Below, one piece after another: positions 1 to 8,559 of a stretch of 64,000 nt of DNA. The stretch covers positions 5,980 to 69,979 of the forward strand of contig CAYOSU010000008.1 in the NCBI GenBank assembly GCA_964406735.1, read 5' to 3'. The position numbers and the translations under genes are program-made. The DNA comes from CAYOSU01 sp964406735 (GTDB lineage: Bacteria > Bacillota > Clostridia > Christensenellales > CAMQZB01). Position 1 is the stretch's first letter. Every line of letters starts with the position of its first letter. The notes beneath the pieces were generated by a model. The model made no database searches, was not told the origin of the DNA, and worked only from the letters and a program-made list of their open reading frames with translations.

Positions 1-750
1 GACGACGTTGCCGTTGTAGAGAAGATGGCGGCGCTTGAACGCTATACTGATTTCAGTCGTGTCCCAATGGCGAATAAGATCACGTTAGCAAAAATTTCCG
101 TCGTAATAGATGAGTATATCGAAGAATATCACCTCGATGCGATAACGCTCCGTTGTTGGAACGAGATGGAGACGATATTAAGGGTATGCCCGTGCGTACT
201 GCTTTCAGAGCTTAACGACAGAGGCATAGTTGCGTCCTGCGAGATAGACTTAACGTCTGCTATCACCATGAGGGCGATGTCGCTTGCGAGCCAAAAGCCG
301 ACGGCATGCCTTGATTGGAATAACAATTACGGCGACGATCCGAACAAAGTAATACTATTCCATTGCGGACCTGTTGCTCAGACTTTAATGGACGGCAATG
401 GCACTGTTACCGAACATAAAATGTTCGCAAAGGGAGACCCGGGCAGCGGCTGGGGTACGAACGAGGGCAGGATAAAGGCGTTCGACATGACGTTCTCAAA
501 CGGCTTTACCGAAGACGGTAAGTTCAAAGTGTACGTCAGCGAGGCACGCTTTACTGGAGAACCAATCGAGGATGGATTTTTCGGATGCGGCGGCGTAGCA
601 GAGATCCCCGACCTTCAGAACAAGCTCATAAGGCTTGCTAAAGGCGGCTTCAAGCACCATACGACGGTTGGCGTGGGGCATATGAAGAGCGTTTTGGAAG
701 AAGCGTTTAAGACTTACCTTAACTACGAAGTGGTTGAAATAGGAGAATAA
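1..750 (+). CDS. L-fucose/L-arabinose isomerase-like protein, C-terminal part (5' end outside window)
   Basis: The frame is open from base 1, so about 249 residues of a longer protein are visible and the ATG at 25 is probably internal. The segments WNEMET (about residue 53), SCEIDLTSAITM (about 77-88) and a late HHTTVGVGH (about 219) match the metal-site end of the fucose isomerase-like fold, where two acidic residues and a histidine hold the divalent metal. Family members interconvert aldoses and ketoses in the cytoplasm; the exact sugar cannot be read. It ends 2 bases before the aldolase gene, so isomerase, aldolase and DUF4432 epimerase-like protein probably form one sugar catabolic operon. 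Family call good, substrate unknown. Confidence 0.8.
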   Translation, partial: DDVAVVEKMAALERYTDFSRVPMANKITLAKISVVIDEYIEEYHLDAITLRCWNEMETILRVCPCVLLSELNDRGIVASCEIDLTSAITMRAMSLASQKPTACLDWNNNYGDDPNKVILFHCGPVAQTLMDGNGTVTEHKMFAKGDPGSGWGTNEGRIKAFDMTFSNGFTEDGKFKVYVSEARFTGEPIEDGFFGCGGVAEIPDLQNKLIRLAKGGFKHHTTVGVGHMKSVLEEAFKTYLNYEVVEIGE

Positions 751-752
751 TT

Positions 753-1598
753 ATGATAGTAGGCTTAAAAGAGGTTTGCGAAGACGCGAGAAAAAGAGGT
801 ATAGCCGTCGGGTCGTTCAATACGCCCAACACGGAAAGCCTTATTGCGGTATTGGAGGCGGCGGAAAAGCTCGATCTTCCGATAATAATAGCACACGCAC
901 AGTGCCATGAATCCGTTGCACCGCTTGATAGGATAGGTCCTTGCATGGTAGCGCTTGCAAAGCAAAGTAGTGCCAAGGTATGCGTTCACCTTGACCACGG
1001 TGAGGATTTCGATTATGTCAAGCGAGCGATAGCGCACGGCTTTACGTCGGTCATGATAGACTATTCTACTCAGTCATACGAGGAGAATCTTAAAGGCACG
1101 AAAGAGGTCGTAGAATATGCACACGCAAATGGCGTTGACGTAGAAGCAGAGCTTGGTGCATTGCCTCAAAGAGAGGGCGGCGGCGAGTCGTTGGTGAAAA
1201 AAGAGGATCTGTACACACGCCCCGAATTAGTCGAGGAATTTGTCTCAAAAACGGGAGTAGACGCACTTGCGATAGCGTTCGGCACGGCGCACGGAATATA
1301 CAAAGAAAAGCCGCAGCTCAATTTTGATATAATATCCGAAGTTAGGAAAAAAACGAACGTGCCATTAGTAATGCATGGTGGAAGCGGCATCTCTCACGAG
1401 GAGTATAGAGAGGTAATACGTCGAGGTATAACAAAGATAAATTACTATACCTATATGGCGTACGAGGGGTATGATGCGGCAAAAAATATGACGGCAAAGA
1501 TACGGTCTACTTTCTATCACGACTTGGCGTTAGAAGCAAAAAACGCCATGGAGAAAAACGTTGAGGAGACGTTAAAGGTCTTTGCGAATATAAAGTGA
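753..1598 (+). CDS. class II ketose-bisphosphate aldolase
   Basis: 281 residues, the usual size for a class II (zinc) aldolase. Visible motifs are HLDHGED (about 79-85; catalytic Asp and zinc His), EAELG (about 131), GTAHG (about 176; zinc His) and HGGSG (about 208; zinc His and phosphate loop). The family cleaves fructose-1,6-, tagatose-1,6- or related ketose phosphates to dihydroxyacetone phosphate and an aldehyde. The start has AGGAG 8 bases upstream. It lies between a fucose-isomerase-like gene and a DUF4432 gene, so its substrate may be a deoxy- or keto-sugar phosphate rather than the glycolytic one (inference). Confidence 0.9.
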   Translation: MIVGLKEVCEDARKRGIAVGSFNTPNTESLIAVLEAAEKLDLPIIIAHAQCHESVAPLDRIGPCMVALAKQSSAKVCVHLDHGEDFDYVKRAIAHGFTSVMIDYSTQSYEENLKGTKEVVEYAHANGVDVEAELGALPQREGGGESLVKKEDLYTRPELVEEFVSKTGVDALAIAFGTAHGIYKEKPQLNFDIISEVRKKTNVPLVMHGGSGISHEEYREVIRRGITKINYYTYMAYEGYDAAKNMTAKIRSTFYHDLALEAKNAMEKNVEETLKVFANIK

Positions 1599-1605
1599 GG
1601 TCGGT

Positions 1606-2514
1606 ATGGATAAAAGAATATCAAATCCCGAACAGATAGCGTATGTCAAAAGGCTGACGCTTTGCGGCGGAAAAGAGGACGGATTGAGAATAATAGAGGT
1701 CGATACGGGGCGCATACGCTTCTGGCTGAATGAAAGCAAGGCTCTTGACGTAGCTCGTCTTTGGCACGACGGAAAAAATATAGGCTTTCTCTCAAAGAAC
1801 GGACTTACTAAGAGGGAAATTCCTTTTTCAAAACGCTTTGAGGGAGGCATGCTTTATACTTGCGGACTTGATAGCGTTGGCGGAAGAGAGGGCTTCGAAA
1901 CACACGGAAGCTTGCACAATATCCCGGCATTAGTGAAAAGAGCGGAATGCGACGGCGAAAAAATAGTAGTAGAGGCGGAAATTTGCGATACGGAACTGTT
2001 CGGCAAAGATCTGAAATTAAAAAGATGTGTATCGTGCGATGTTCTCGGCGAGAGCGTACGCATTGAGGATACGCTTGAAAACGTCGGAACGAAAGATGAA
2101 AACTACTGCCTTTTGTATCACGTCAACGTCGGTTATCCGATGCTTTCGGAAGAGACTACGATAAATGCGCCTGCGAAAAAGATAGTGCCAAGGACGGAGT
2201 ACGCAGAAAAGTGCTTGGAAGAGCGTAGCGTTTTCTTGCCACCCAAGGACAACGAAGAGGAAAGATGCTACTTTTTAAGCTTAGAAGAACCAAGAGTAAC
2301 GGTAAAAAGCGAGCAACTTTCAAAAGAGTTGACTCTCACGTACTCGGGTGATACTTTACCGCATTTCGTGCAGTGGAACTCCAATGCATCGTACGATTAC
2401 GCACTTGGGATCGAACCGTCAACTACAATGCTTGACGAGCGGTTTGAATATAAAAAGCTGTATCCAAACGAGGAAGTTCGCTTCTTTGTAAACGTAGAAG
2501 TAAAGAATATATGA
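1606..2514 (+). CDS. DUF4432 family aldose-1-epimerase-like protein
   Basis: 302 residues, starting 7 bases after the aldolase stop with a GAGGT ribosome-binding site. The fold is that of the galactose-mutarotase superfamily: a beta-rich protein with CGLDSVGG and HGSLHNIPA (about 86-106), a layout typical of DUF4432, plus LYHVNVGYP (about 173). Proteins of this family sit beside sugar isomerases and kinases and probably handle an anomer or sugar phosphate, but no defined reaction is established. It is the last gene of the operon; a 10-bp hairpin follows at 2527-2559. Confidence 0.75.
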   Translation: MDKRISNPEQIAYVKRLTLCGGKEDGLRIIEVDTGRIRFWLNESKALDVARLWHDGKNIGFLSKNGLTKREIPFSKRFEGGMLYTCGLDSVGGREGFETHGSLHNIPALVKRAECDGEKIVVEAEICDTELFGKDLKLKRCVSCDVLGESVRIEDTLENVGTKDENYCLLYHVNVGYPMLSEETTINAPAKKIVPRTEYAEKCLEERSVFLPPKDNEEERCYFLSLEEPRVTVKSEQLSKELTLTYSGDTLPHFVQWNSNASYDYALGIEPSTTMLDERFEYKKLYPNEEVRFFVNVEVKNI

Positions 2515-2526
2515 TCGAATGATTGT

Positions 2527-2559
2527 GATACGCCTTGAAAGTTGTTTTTAAGGCGTATC
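2527..2559 (+). terminator. hairpin after the aldolase operon
   Basis: GATACGCCTT pairs perfectly with AAGGCGTATC across a 13-base loop. It is followed by GTATT, not a clear T-run, so termination may be weak or the hairpin may protect the mRNA 3' end. Confidence 0.45.
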
Positions 2560-2675
2560 GTATTAAATTGCAGTGCTTAGTAGAAGAAAAATGCCGCTAT
2601 GATGGGCGAATGAGCCAAACGAGCAATAGAAAAGAAAAACAATAGGACAAATTTTGTCAACCCCCGTGATTTTGC

Positions 2676-2704
2676 TTGACATTTTGCGCAATTTATTCCA
2701 TAAT
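2676..2704 (+). promoter_or_regulatory. sigma-A promoter of tRNA-Gln
   Basis: TTGACA, 17-base spacer, CATAAT; transcription would start near 2711, about 11 bases before the tRNA. Confidence 0.75.
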
Positions 2705-2721
2705 ACAAAAGCTAAATTTAA

Positions 2722-2796
2722 TGGGGTGTCGCCAAGCGGTAAGGCAACGGACTCTGACTCCGTCATTCGGGAGTTCAAATCTCTCTACCCCAGCCA
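2722..2796 (+). tRNA. tRNA-Gln (anticodon CTG)
   Basis: Cloverleaf of 75 bases with encoded CCA. The acceptor stem TGGGGTG pairs with TACCCCA (one G-U pair). The anticodon arm ACGGA-CTCTGAC-TCCGT gives CTG, which reads CAG. The T-loop is TTCAAAT. It is a single transcription unit with its own promoter and a terminator directly downstream. No integrase or attachment-site duplication is seen nearby. Confidence 0.95.
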
Positions 2797-2797
2797 G

Positions 2798-2832
2798 AAA
2801 AAGACCAACTTTTTAAGTTGGTCTTTTTTTTT
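2798..2832 (+). terminator. intrinsic terminator of tRNA-Gln
   Basis: AAGACCAACT and AGTTGGTCTT form a 10-bp stem followed by a long T-run, 2 bases after the tRNA CCA end. Confidence 0.9.
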
Positions 2833-2940
2833 ATCCATTGAAGAGCAATCGAATATCTTATATCATTAAAATTCGCGTGTATTCCCGATCGATTTTGTCA
2901 AAAATCTGCTATTTAGGACAATATTTTTTTTCTAAAACTA

Positions 2941-2969
2941 TTTTCAAGCGTATTAATTTGTGCTAAAAT
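2941..2969 (+). promoter_or_regulatory. promoter of the GH31 gene
   Basis: TTTTCA, 17 bases, TAAAAT preceded by TTGTGC. The TTGTGNTANAAT extended -10 form recurs at 12398 (GH78), 49671 (fhs) and 60087 (WG protein), so it seems to be the local house style. Confidence 0.6.
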
Positions 2970-2998
2970 AAACTCAAGATATATAAGGAGAAAGAAAT

Positions 2999-5569
2999 AT
3001 GCTGAATTCCTATCTACAAGCGCATTACGACGGTAGATCTAACGAAGAAAACGTAGTGTTAATCGGCGACAAGGTGAGAGTTACCGTTCTTACCGAAAGA
3101 GTTATTCGAGTGGAGCATTCCGAGAACGGAATTTTCGAGGATGCTCCCTCGCAGATGATCGTAAACAGAAACACGCCAAAGGTAAGCTTTGAGTCCAAGC
3201 AGTTCGGCGACGAGCTTTTTATAACGACAAATAAGGCTGTTTTCAAGATAAAGAACGGTGCGTTCGTCGGTGCCTCGTTCGACGGCGGCAAGACTTTTAT
3301 TGCCGAGGACGAGAAACAGAACCTCAAAGGCACGAGGAGAACGCTCGACCAGTGCAGAGGCGAATGCAAGCTCGACAAAGGCCTTATGAGCAAAAACGGC
3401 GTTACGACGATAGACGACTCTGAAAGCTTGCTTTTTGCCGATACGGGCGAGATAATTCAAAGGATCAACAAGGAAAAAGACGTTTACGTTTTCGTAACGA
3501 CCGAATATAACGACCTGTTACACGACTTTTATCTCATTTCGGGCAAGCAACCCATGCTCCCGAGATACGTTTTCGGCAACTGGTGGTCGAGGTACTATGC
3601 GTATACGCAGAAAGAGTACATCGAGCTTATGAAAAAGTTCCGCAATGAGAACGTGCCTTTGTCCGTTTCGGTAATAGATATGGACTGGCATTATACCTAC
3701 GACTTCAAGCATCGTTTCCCCGAGCTATATAAAGGCAAAAAGATACCTTTCTTCTATCAAAGAAGCCTCACGGGCTGGACGGGCTATACTTTCAACAGAG
3801 ACCTTATTCCCGAACCCGAGAAATTCCTCTCCGACCTTCATGAAATGGGACTCAAAACGACGTTGAATCTCCACCCGGCACAGGGTATATTCCCTCACGA
3901 GGACGCATTCCCTGTGATGAGTAAAAAGCTCCCGACCGGAGAACTTGGAAACATCGAGTTTAATTTTGCGAGCACGGACTTCATAAATTCATACTTCGAC
4001 GATCTACACAAGCCGTTAGAGAGAATGGGCGTGGATTTTTGGTGGATGGACTGGCAACAGGGAACGAAGACGGCCTTAGCAGGGCTTGATCCTTTGTTTG
4101 CGCTCAATCACTATCATTTCCTTGAAAACAGCGCAGAGAAACGCGGACTTTTGTTCTCCCGTTACTCGAAGCTCGGTAGCCAAAGATATCCGATAGGTTT
4201 TTCGGGCGATACCTACATAAACTACGAGATACTCGACTTCATTCCGTACTTCACGGCGAACGCTGCGAACGCCGCATATCCGCTTTGGAGCCACGATATC
4301 GGCGGTCATATGGGAGGAATCAAGGACGATGAGCTATACACCCGTTGGATAGAGCTTGGTGCGTTCCTTCCTATCAACAGACTGCACTCGACAAACAACT
4401 TCACGACGGGCAAAGAGCCTTGGATGGCGAACGAGTACGCTAATATCGTCGCTAAGAGGTATTTGAGACTTCGCCACAAGATGGTGCCGTATATTTATTC
4501 CGAGCATGTCAACAGCATCGACGAGGGCTATCCCGTATGTGCTCCGCTATACTATTATTACGACGGCGAGAACGCATTTAAGTATAGGAACTCTTATATG
4601 TTCGGCAGAACGCTTTTCGTTATGCCGATGACGCATAAAGCAGACGAGAACGTAAAACTCGCAGTAGAAAGATGTTGGCTCCCCGATGGTGAGTGGTTTG
4701 ATCTTTTCGAGAGAAGGTACTACTCAGGCGGCGAGACGATCTTTGCAAGATCGCTTTCCAAGATGCCCGTTCTCATGAAAAAAGGCTCGATCTTGCCCTT
4801 GAATTACGACTATTTCGGCACGGATAATCCAAAAACCTTGGAACTTGTATTAACGCGCGGAAATGGCGAATACGAGCTTTACGAGGACGACGGAGAGAGC
4901 TATGATTACAAGAACGGAAAGACTGTCAAAACTTGTATGACCGTTGCGGAAAAAGCAAACGGCGTAGAGATAAACGTCAATGCAGATGGCAACCTTGCGC
5001 TCATACCGCAGAACAGAATGTTCGTAGTAAAGCCCGTCGATATTGACGATGCGAGAGAAGTAGTAGTAAAGATAGGCGGCGAAGAAAAACGCCTTGAAAG
5101 ATATGAAAGAGACGGCAAGATATATTTCGTCGGCAACGAGAGTGAGCTTAACCTCATCGACGAGAGAAAGGAGATAATTCCGAGCTTGGTTGAAATAGTA
5201 GTTTCCGACCTTCCTTCCGATAAGACTCTTTCCGTTGAGATAAAAGATGTTGTTAACGTCAAGCAGGTCAACTATTACAACGGCATCATCGAGCTTATTT
5301 CGAGAGCAAACGGCAAAAACGGTAAGAAGAACATGGCGTGCGCAGATCTTATGACTGCAAACAACAGGGATGAAGCGACTGCACTTTTGAAAAAGTCAAA
5401 ACTTCCAAAGGATTTGAAGCTTGCGATCGAAGAAGTGATCTCTATTGCAGAGTTTTCAAAGGACGACGTCAACCCGACGTTCTTCAACGGCAATCAGATA
5501 AACGCAAAGACGATCAAAAAGATGCTAAAAGCACAGCTCTTTGGCATTGAAGACAAAGAAGAGAAATAA
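2999..5569 (+). CDS. glycoside hydrolase family 31 (alpha-glucosidase/alpha-xylosidase type)
   Basis: 856 residues with an AAGGAG site 8 bases before the ATG. The N-terminal beta domain leads into the TIM barrel: GNWWSRYYAY (about 193), VIDMDWH (about 224), FWWMDWQQG (about 346-354, containing the candidate nucleophile Asp) and FSGDTYI (about 401, candidate acid/base Asp). GH31 enzymes remove alpha-linked glucose or xylose from non-reducing ends. There is no signal peptide, so it works on imported oligosaccharides in the cytoplasm. The last 100 residues are an extra lysine-rich helical tail of unknown role. It has its own promoter and terminator. Family firm, substrate not readable. Confidence 0.9.
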   Translation: MLNSYLQAHYDGRSNEENVVLIGDKVRVTVLTERVIRVEHSENGIFEDAPSQMIVNRNTPKVSFESKQFGDELFITTNKAVFKIKNGAFVGASFDGGKTFIAEDEKQNLKGTRRTLDQCRGECKLDKGLMSKNGVTTIDDSESLLFADTGEIIQRINKEKDVYVFVTTEYNDLLHDFYLISGKQPMLPRYVFGNWWSRYYAYTQKEYIELMKKFRNENVPLSVSVIDMDWHYTYDFKHRFPELYKGKKIPFFYQRSLTGWTGYTFNRDLIPEPEKFLSDLHEMGLKTTLNLHPAQGIFPHEDAFPVMSKKLPTGELGNIEFNFASTDFINSYFDDLHKPLERMGVDFWWMDWQQGTKTALAGLDPLFALNHYHFLENSAEKRGLLFSRYSKLGSQRYPIGFSGDTYINYEILDFIPYFTANAANAAYPLWSHDIGGHMGGIKDDELYTRWIELGAFLPINRLHSTNNFTTGKEPWMANEYANIVAKRYLRLRHKMVPYIYSEHVNSIDEGYPVCAPLYYYYDGENAFKYRNSYMFGRTLFVMPMTHKADENVKLAVERCWLPDGEWFDLFERRYYSGGETIFARSLSKMPVLMKKGSILPLNYDYFGTDNPKTLELVLTRGNGEYELYEDDGESYDYKNGKTVKTCMTVAEKANGVEINVNADGNLALIPQNRMFVVKPVDIDDAREVVVKIGGEEKRLERYERDGKIYFVGNESELNLIDERKEIIPSLVEIVVSDLPSDKTLSVEIKDVVNVKQVNYYNGIIELISRANGKNGKKNMACADLMTANNRDEATALLKKSKLPKDLKLAIEEVISIAEFSKDDVNPTFFNGNQINAKTIKKMLKAQLFGIEDKEEK

Positions 5570-5580
5570 AAAAAACAGGA

Positions 5581-5612
5581 CGCTCCGCTTAGAAATAAGC
5601 GGAGCGTTTTTA
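5581..5612 (+). terminator. intrinsic terminator after GH31
   Basis: CGCTCCGCTTA and TAAGCGGAGCG form an 11-bp stem with a GAAA loop, followed by TTTTT. Confidence 0.9.
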
Positions 5613-5661
5613 CTAAAACCCGAAAATAGTGAAATAATTTGCAATAAAACGAGTTTTTCTG

Positions 5662-5691
5662 CAATACAGAGAGAATATCGTTTGATATAAT
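5662..5691 (+). promoter_or_regulatory. sulfatase promoter with CAATACA box
   Basis: CAATACA at 5662-5668, a 17-base spacer, then TATAAT at 5686-5691. A near copy, TTTGCAATAAAA, lies 20 bases further upstream, about two helical turns, as for tandem activator half-sites. The same box and spacing occur before both binding-protein genes and the GH2 gene. Confidence 0.6.
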
Positions 5692-5717
5692 GCACAAAAA
5701 CGACAACGGAGAAGATT

Positions 5718-7520
5718 ATGAAAGTAGTAAACGTAATGTACGATACGCTGTGCCGACATTTTTTGTCGCCGTACGGCAATAAGAATGTCAAAACGCCTAA
5801 TTTTGACAGGTTGGCACAAAATGCAGTTACTTTTGACAACAGCTACGTTTGTTCACTGCCTTGTATGCCTGCAAGAAGGGATCTTCATAACGCCCGTGCG
5901 AACTTTTTGCAACGCGATTGGGGGCCGTTAGAGCCGTTTGACGACTCCGTGCCCGAGATGTTGAAAAACAACGGAATATTCTCTGCACTCGTTTCCGACC
6001 ACGCACACTATTGGGAGGATGGCGGTGCGACTTATCATACGAGATACTCTGCTTGGATAGGGCATAGAGGACAAGAGGGCGACCAGTGCAACTTTGACCG
6101 CAGGGTAGTCGATATGTCGCAAAAGCTTGGGAAAAACATTACGAGACCCGAGATGTGGCCGCAGATGTCGCACCTGTACGACGAGGTCAATCGCGAGAAT
6201 ATGCCGACGGACGAGCTTATGCCGCAGTCGCTGACCTTTGCAGACGGCTTAAAGTTCATTAACGACAATCACGATGCCGACGATTGGTTTTTGCAGATAG
6301 AGACTTTCGATCCGCACGAGCCGTTCTTTACGCATGATAACTGGAAAGAGTTGTACCCCGAGATCGCCGCATATACGGGCAAAAAGGGCGATTGGCCGAT
6401 GTATGAAGCGGTACGTCCTGACGAAACGGAGGACGACATAGCTCACGTTAAGGCTTTGTATTCGGCGTTGGTGTCGATGTGCGACGATTCGTTAGGCAAA
6501 GTGCTTGATCTTTTTGATAAATACGACCTTTGGAAGGACACTATGCTCATCGTAAATACGGATCACGGCTTTTTAATGGGCGAACACGGCTGGTGGGCAA
6601 AGAGTATTATGCCTGCGTACGAGGAAATAAGCCACACACCGCTTTTCATATACGACCCCGTGAGCAAAATTAAAGGCGAAAGGCGAGAGGGCCTTGTTTC
6701 GACGATAGATATTCCTGCAACCGTACTTGACTTTTTCGGTATAGACAAAACACCCGACATGCAGGGAAGAAGCGTTCTTCCGCTGATTCGCGAGAATAAA
6801 AAGATACGAGACTACGCTATATTCGGCTTTAATTGCGCACACGTAGCCGTAACGGACGGGAAATACGTTTATTTCCGTGCTCCGCTTGCAAGCGAGGAGA
6901 AAAACTGCTACGAATATACTCTTATGCCGACGAGAATGAGAGCGAGATTTAGCGTAGAGACCCTACAAAAGGCGGAATTCGTTGGACCTTTGCCGTTCAC
7001 AAAGGGCTGTAAGGTCTTGAAGACTCCTGCGTCAGGAAGCTATATAAGCCCCGTCAACTTCGGGACAAAGCTGTTTGACGTAGAGTCTGATCCGCATCAG
7101 AAAGAGCTTATAGACGACCCTGAGCTTGAAGCAAAACTTGCTAACGTCTTGGTGGAGGAACTGAAAAACGCTCAAGCGCCCGACGAACAGTACGTAAGGC
7201 TGGGACTTAAAAAAGAGAGCGGTATGACTGCAAGCGATATTTTGGCAATGCGCGAAGAGGAGATAGCGTTTGACACGCCTGCATTCATCGAAGGAGCAAC
7301 CTGGAGCAAAGAGGCTCGCAACGTGTGGAGAAGCTTTTCCAAGATGATGCCGAATGAAGCTCGCACGGCGGCGGAAAGCGTTGTCTCGGGGATAGTAAAG
7401 AGCAAAGGTGCAATGCTTGTCGAAAAAGAGGATATAGTTGCTGCTATCAAAGCAATGATCCCCGAGGGACAAAGAGAACAGATACTGTACTTCGTTCACA
7501 CCGTTGCAAGATCTGAATAA
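5718..7520 (+). CDS. type I sulfatase (alkaline phosphatase superfamily)
   Basis: 600 residues, with GGAG 7 bases before the ATG. The C-x-P-x-R signature is present as CMPAR at about residues 49-53; in the family this Cys is converted to formylglycine, in anaerobes usually by the radical-SAM enzyme anSME, which is not in this window. TPNFDRLA near the start and NTDHGFLMGEHG (about 275-286) supply further metal ligands. It hydrolyses sulfate esters, here probably on a sulfated glycan fragment. No signal peptide is visible, so it should be cytoplasmic. It is a monocistronic unit between two terminators and shares its promoter box with the binding-protein and GH2 genes. Confidence 0.88.
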   Translation: MKVVNVMYDTLCRHFLSPYGNKNVKTPNFDRLAQNAVTFDNSYVCSLPCMPARRDLHNARANFLQRDWGPLEPFDDSVPEMLKNNGIFSALVSDHAHYWEDGGATYHTRYSAWIGHRGQEGDQCNFDRRVVDMSQKLGKNITRPEMWPQMSHLYDEVNRENMPTDELMPQSLTFADGLKFINDNHDADDWFLQIETFDPHEPFFTHDNWKELYPEIAAYTGKKGDWPMYEAVRPDETEDDIAHVKALYSALVSMCDDSLGKVLDLFDKYDLWKDTMLIVNTDHGFLMGEHGWWAKSIMPAYEEISHTPLFIYDPVSKIKGERREGLVSTIDIPATVLDFFGIDKTPDMQGRSVLPLIRENKKIRDYAIFGFNCAHVAVTDGKYVYFRAPLASEEKNCYEYTLMPTRMRARFSVETLQKAEFVGPLPFTKGCKVLKTPASGSYISPVNFGTKLFDVESDPHQKELIDDPELEAKLANVLVEELKNAQAPDEQYVRLGLKKESGMTASDILAMREEEIAFDTPAFIEGATWSKEARNVWRSFSKMMPNEARTAAESVVSGIVKSKGAMLVEKEDIVAAIKAMIPEGQREQILYFVHTVARSE

Positions 7521-7544
7521 TTATACGAATAATAAGTGAAAGTA

Positions 7545-7574
7545 CGCCCGTTCCAATAAGTTTGGAACGGGCTT
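7545..7574 (+). terminator. intrinsic terminator after sulfatase
   Basis: GCCCGTTCCA pairs with TGGAACGGGC, followed by a short TTT tract. Confidence 0.8.
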
Positions 7575-7575
7575 T

Positions 7576-7603
7576 CATTATGAGAAAGCCTTGTGCATAT
7601 AAT
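7576..7603 (+). promoter_or_regulatory. possible sigma-E-like promoter of yabP
   Basis: CATTAT, 14 bases, CATATAAT resembles the mother-cell sigma-E layout (ATA-rich -35, about 14 bases, CATANNNT). The downstream yabP and yabQ-like genes would fit such control. This is inference from short motifs only. Confidence 0.3.
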
Positions 7604-7633
7604 TTTAGTGCAAAAAAATAATTTGGAGATAAT

Positions 7634-7876
7634 ATGGAACGGGTATTGACGCTTATCGATAAAAAAGAGTTGTCTTTAACGGGAATAGACGAGGTGCTTT
7701 CCTTTGACGATAAGGAAATAGTGCTGAAAAGCGATGGAGAGAAGATATTTATAAAGGGTATCGGGCTTTCGATAAAGAACTTTGACGGTGAGGAGAAGCG
7801 GTTTGATGCGGAGGGCGAGGTCTCGTCGATAACGTATAAAAGTGGTGCGCCGTCAATAAAAAAGCTGTTCAAATGA
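7634..7876 (+). CDS. yabP: sporulation protein YabP
   Basis: 80 residues, within the YabP/YqfC family range, with the pattern LTGIDEVLSFDDKEIVLKS followed by IKGIGLSIKNF. In Bacillus, YabP is made in the mother cell and is needed for normal spore coat and cortex formation. GGAG lies 6 bases before the ATG. Its stop overlaps the next start (ATGA), giving the order yabP, yabQ-like, divIC seen in Bacillus, which supports both calls. Confidence 0.85.
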   Translation: MERVLTLIDKKELSLTGIDEVLSFDDKEIVLKSDGEKIFIKGIGLSIKNFDGEEKRFDAEGEVSSITYKSGAPSIKKLFK

Positions 7877-8217
7877 TATCGTCCACCGCAAATCAGTTTG
7901 CGTGCTTTGCAAGACTGCTTATTTTCGGAAGTCTTGTCGGGGTAACATTCGGTATAATAAAAAAAGCGATAGAATTGCTTTCAAAAGAGAGCGTTTTCAG
8001 GCTGATATGCTCGCTTTTTGGCGGATGCACGGCAGGAACTTTGTTCATAGTAGTCGTTCTTTCCTTTCCGTATGCAAAAAAAGCGTTGTTTTATCCGCTT
8101 GTTTTTTGCGTCGGAATGCTGATGGGCGAATATATTATCGATACGATTGTTGCACTTTTCGGAAATCTCTGCTATAATAAAAAAGGAAATATGGGAAAAG
8201 AGCGGAATTGGCGCTGA
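7873..8217 (+). CDS. yabQ: YabQ-like spore cortex membrane protein
   Basis: 114 residues with three hydrophobic stretches at about 11-29, 43-65 and 72-96 and a basic tail. The sequence alone is weakly distinctive. The call rests on position between yabP (4-base ATGA overlap) and divIC, on length and on membrane topology, all as for YabQ, which is needed for spore cortex formation. Translation is probably coupled to yabP since no separate ribosome-binding site is obvious. Confidence 0.7.
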   Translation: MISSTANQFACFARLLIFGSLVGVTFGIIKKAIELLSKESVFRLICSLFGGCTAGTLFIVVVLSFPYAKKALFYPLVFCVGMLMGEYIIDTIVALFGNLCYNKKGNMGKERNWR

Positions 8218-8283
8218 AATGCGTTCCGCTTGCAAGCATGAAGCGTAGACTGTGAGATCAAAACAAGGAGATGGCTAAGTGTC

Positions 8284-8559
8284 ATGAACAAAAGAAAATT
8301 GTACCGCAACGTAACGATATTGGCGTCATGCCTTGCGGTAATATTGGTGATAACCCTCGTCGTTCAGGTAATAACGTTAAGCGTTGCCAACGGCAAGACC
8401 AAAGAACTTGAAGAAAAGGTTGCGTTTTTAACGAAAGAGATAAGCTCACTCGACGACGAGATCGAATATAAGAACTCGCTTATGTATATCGAAAAATACG
8501 CTCGTGAGCAGCTTGGGCTTTACGGCGCTGACGATGTGGTATTTATCCCCGAGAGCTGA
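8284..8559 (+). CDS. divIC: septum formation initiator DivIC/FtsB family
   Basis: 91 residues: a short cytoplasmic N-terminus, one membrane helix (about 10-32), a coiled coil (about 37-62, rich in Glu and Lys) and the conserved YIEKYAREQLGL segment (about 68-79). It is a bitopic divisome protein that works with FtsL and DivIB. The AAGGAG site at 8266-8271 is 12 bases from the ATG, rather far, but the closer ATG is out of frame. The stop overlaps the next start as TGATG. Confidence 0.85.
   Translation: MNKRKLYRNVTILASCLAVILVITLVVQVITLSVANGKTKELEEKVAFLTKEISSLDDEIEYKNSLMYIEKYAREQLGLYGADDVVFIPES

Noticed and set aside
2700..2830. Integration site at tRNA-Gln
   Set aside because: No integrase gene and no direct repeat of the tRNA 3' end were found nearby.
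2654..2869. 71-codon open frame over tRNA-Gln
   Set aside because: It runs through the tRNA and its terminator; no start signal.
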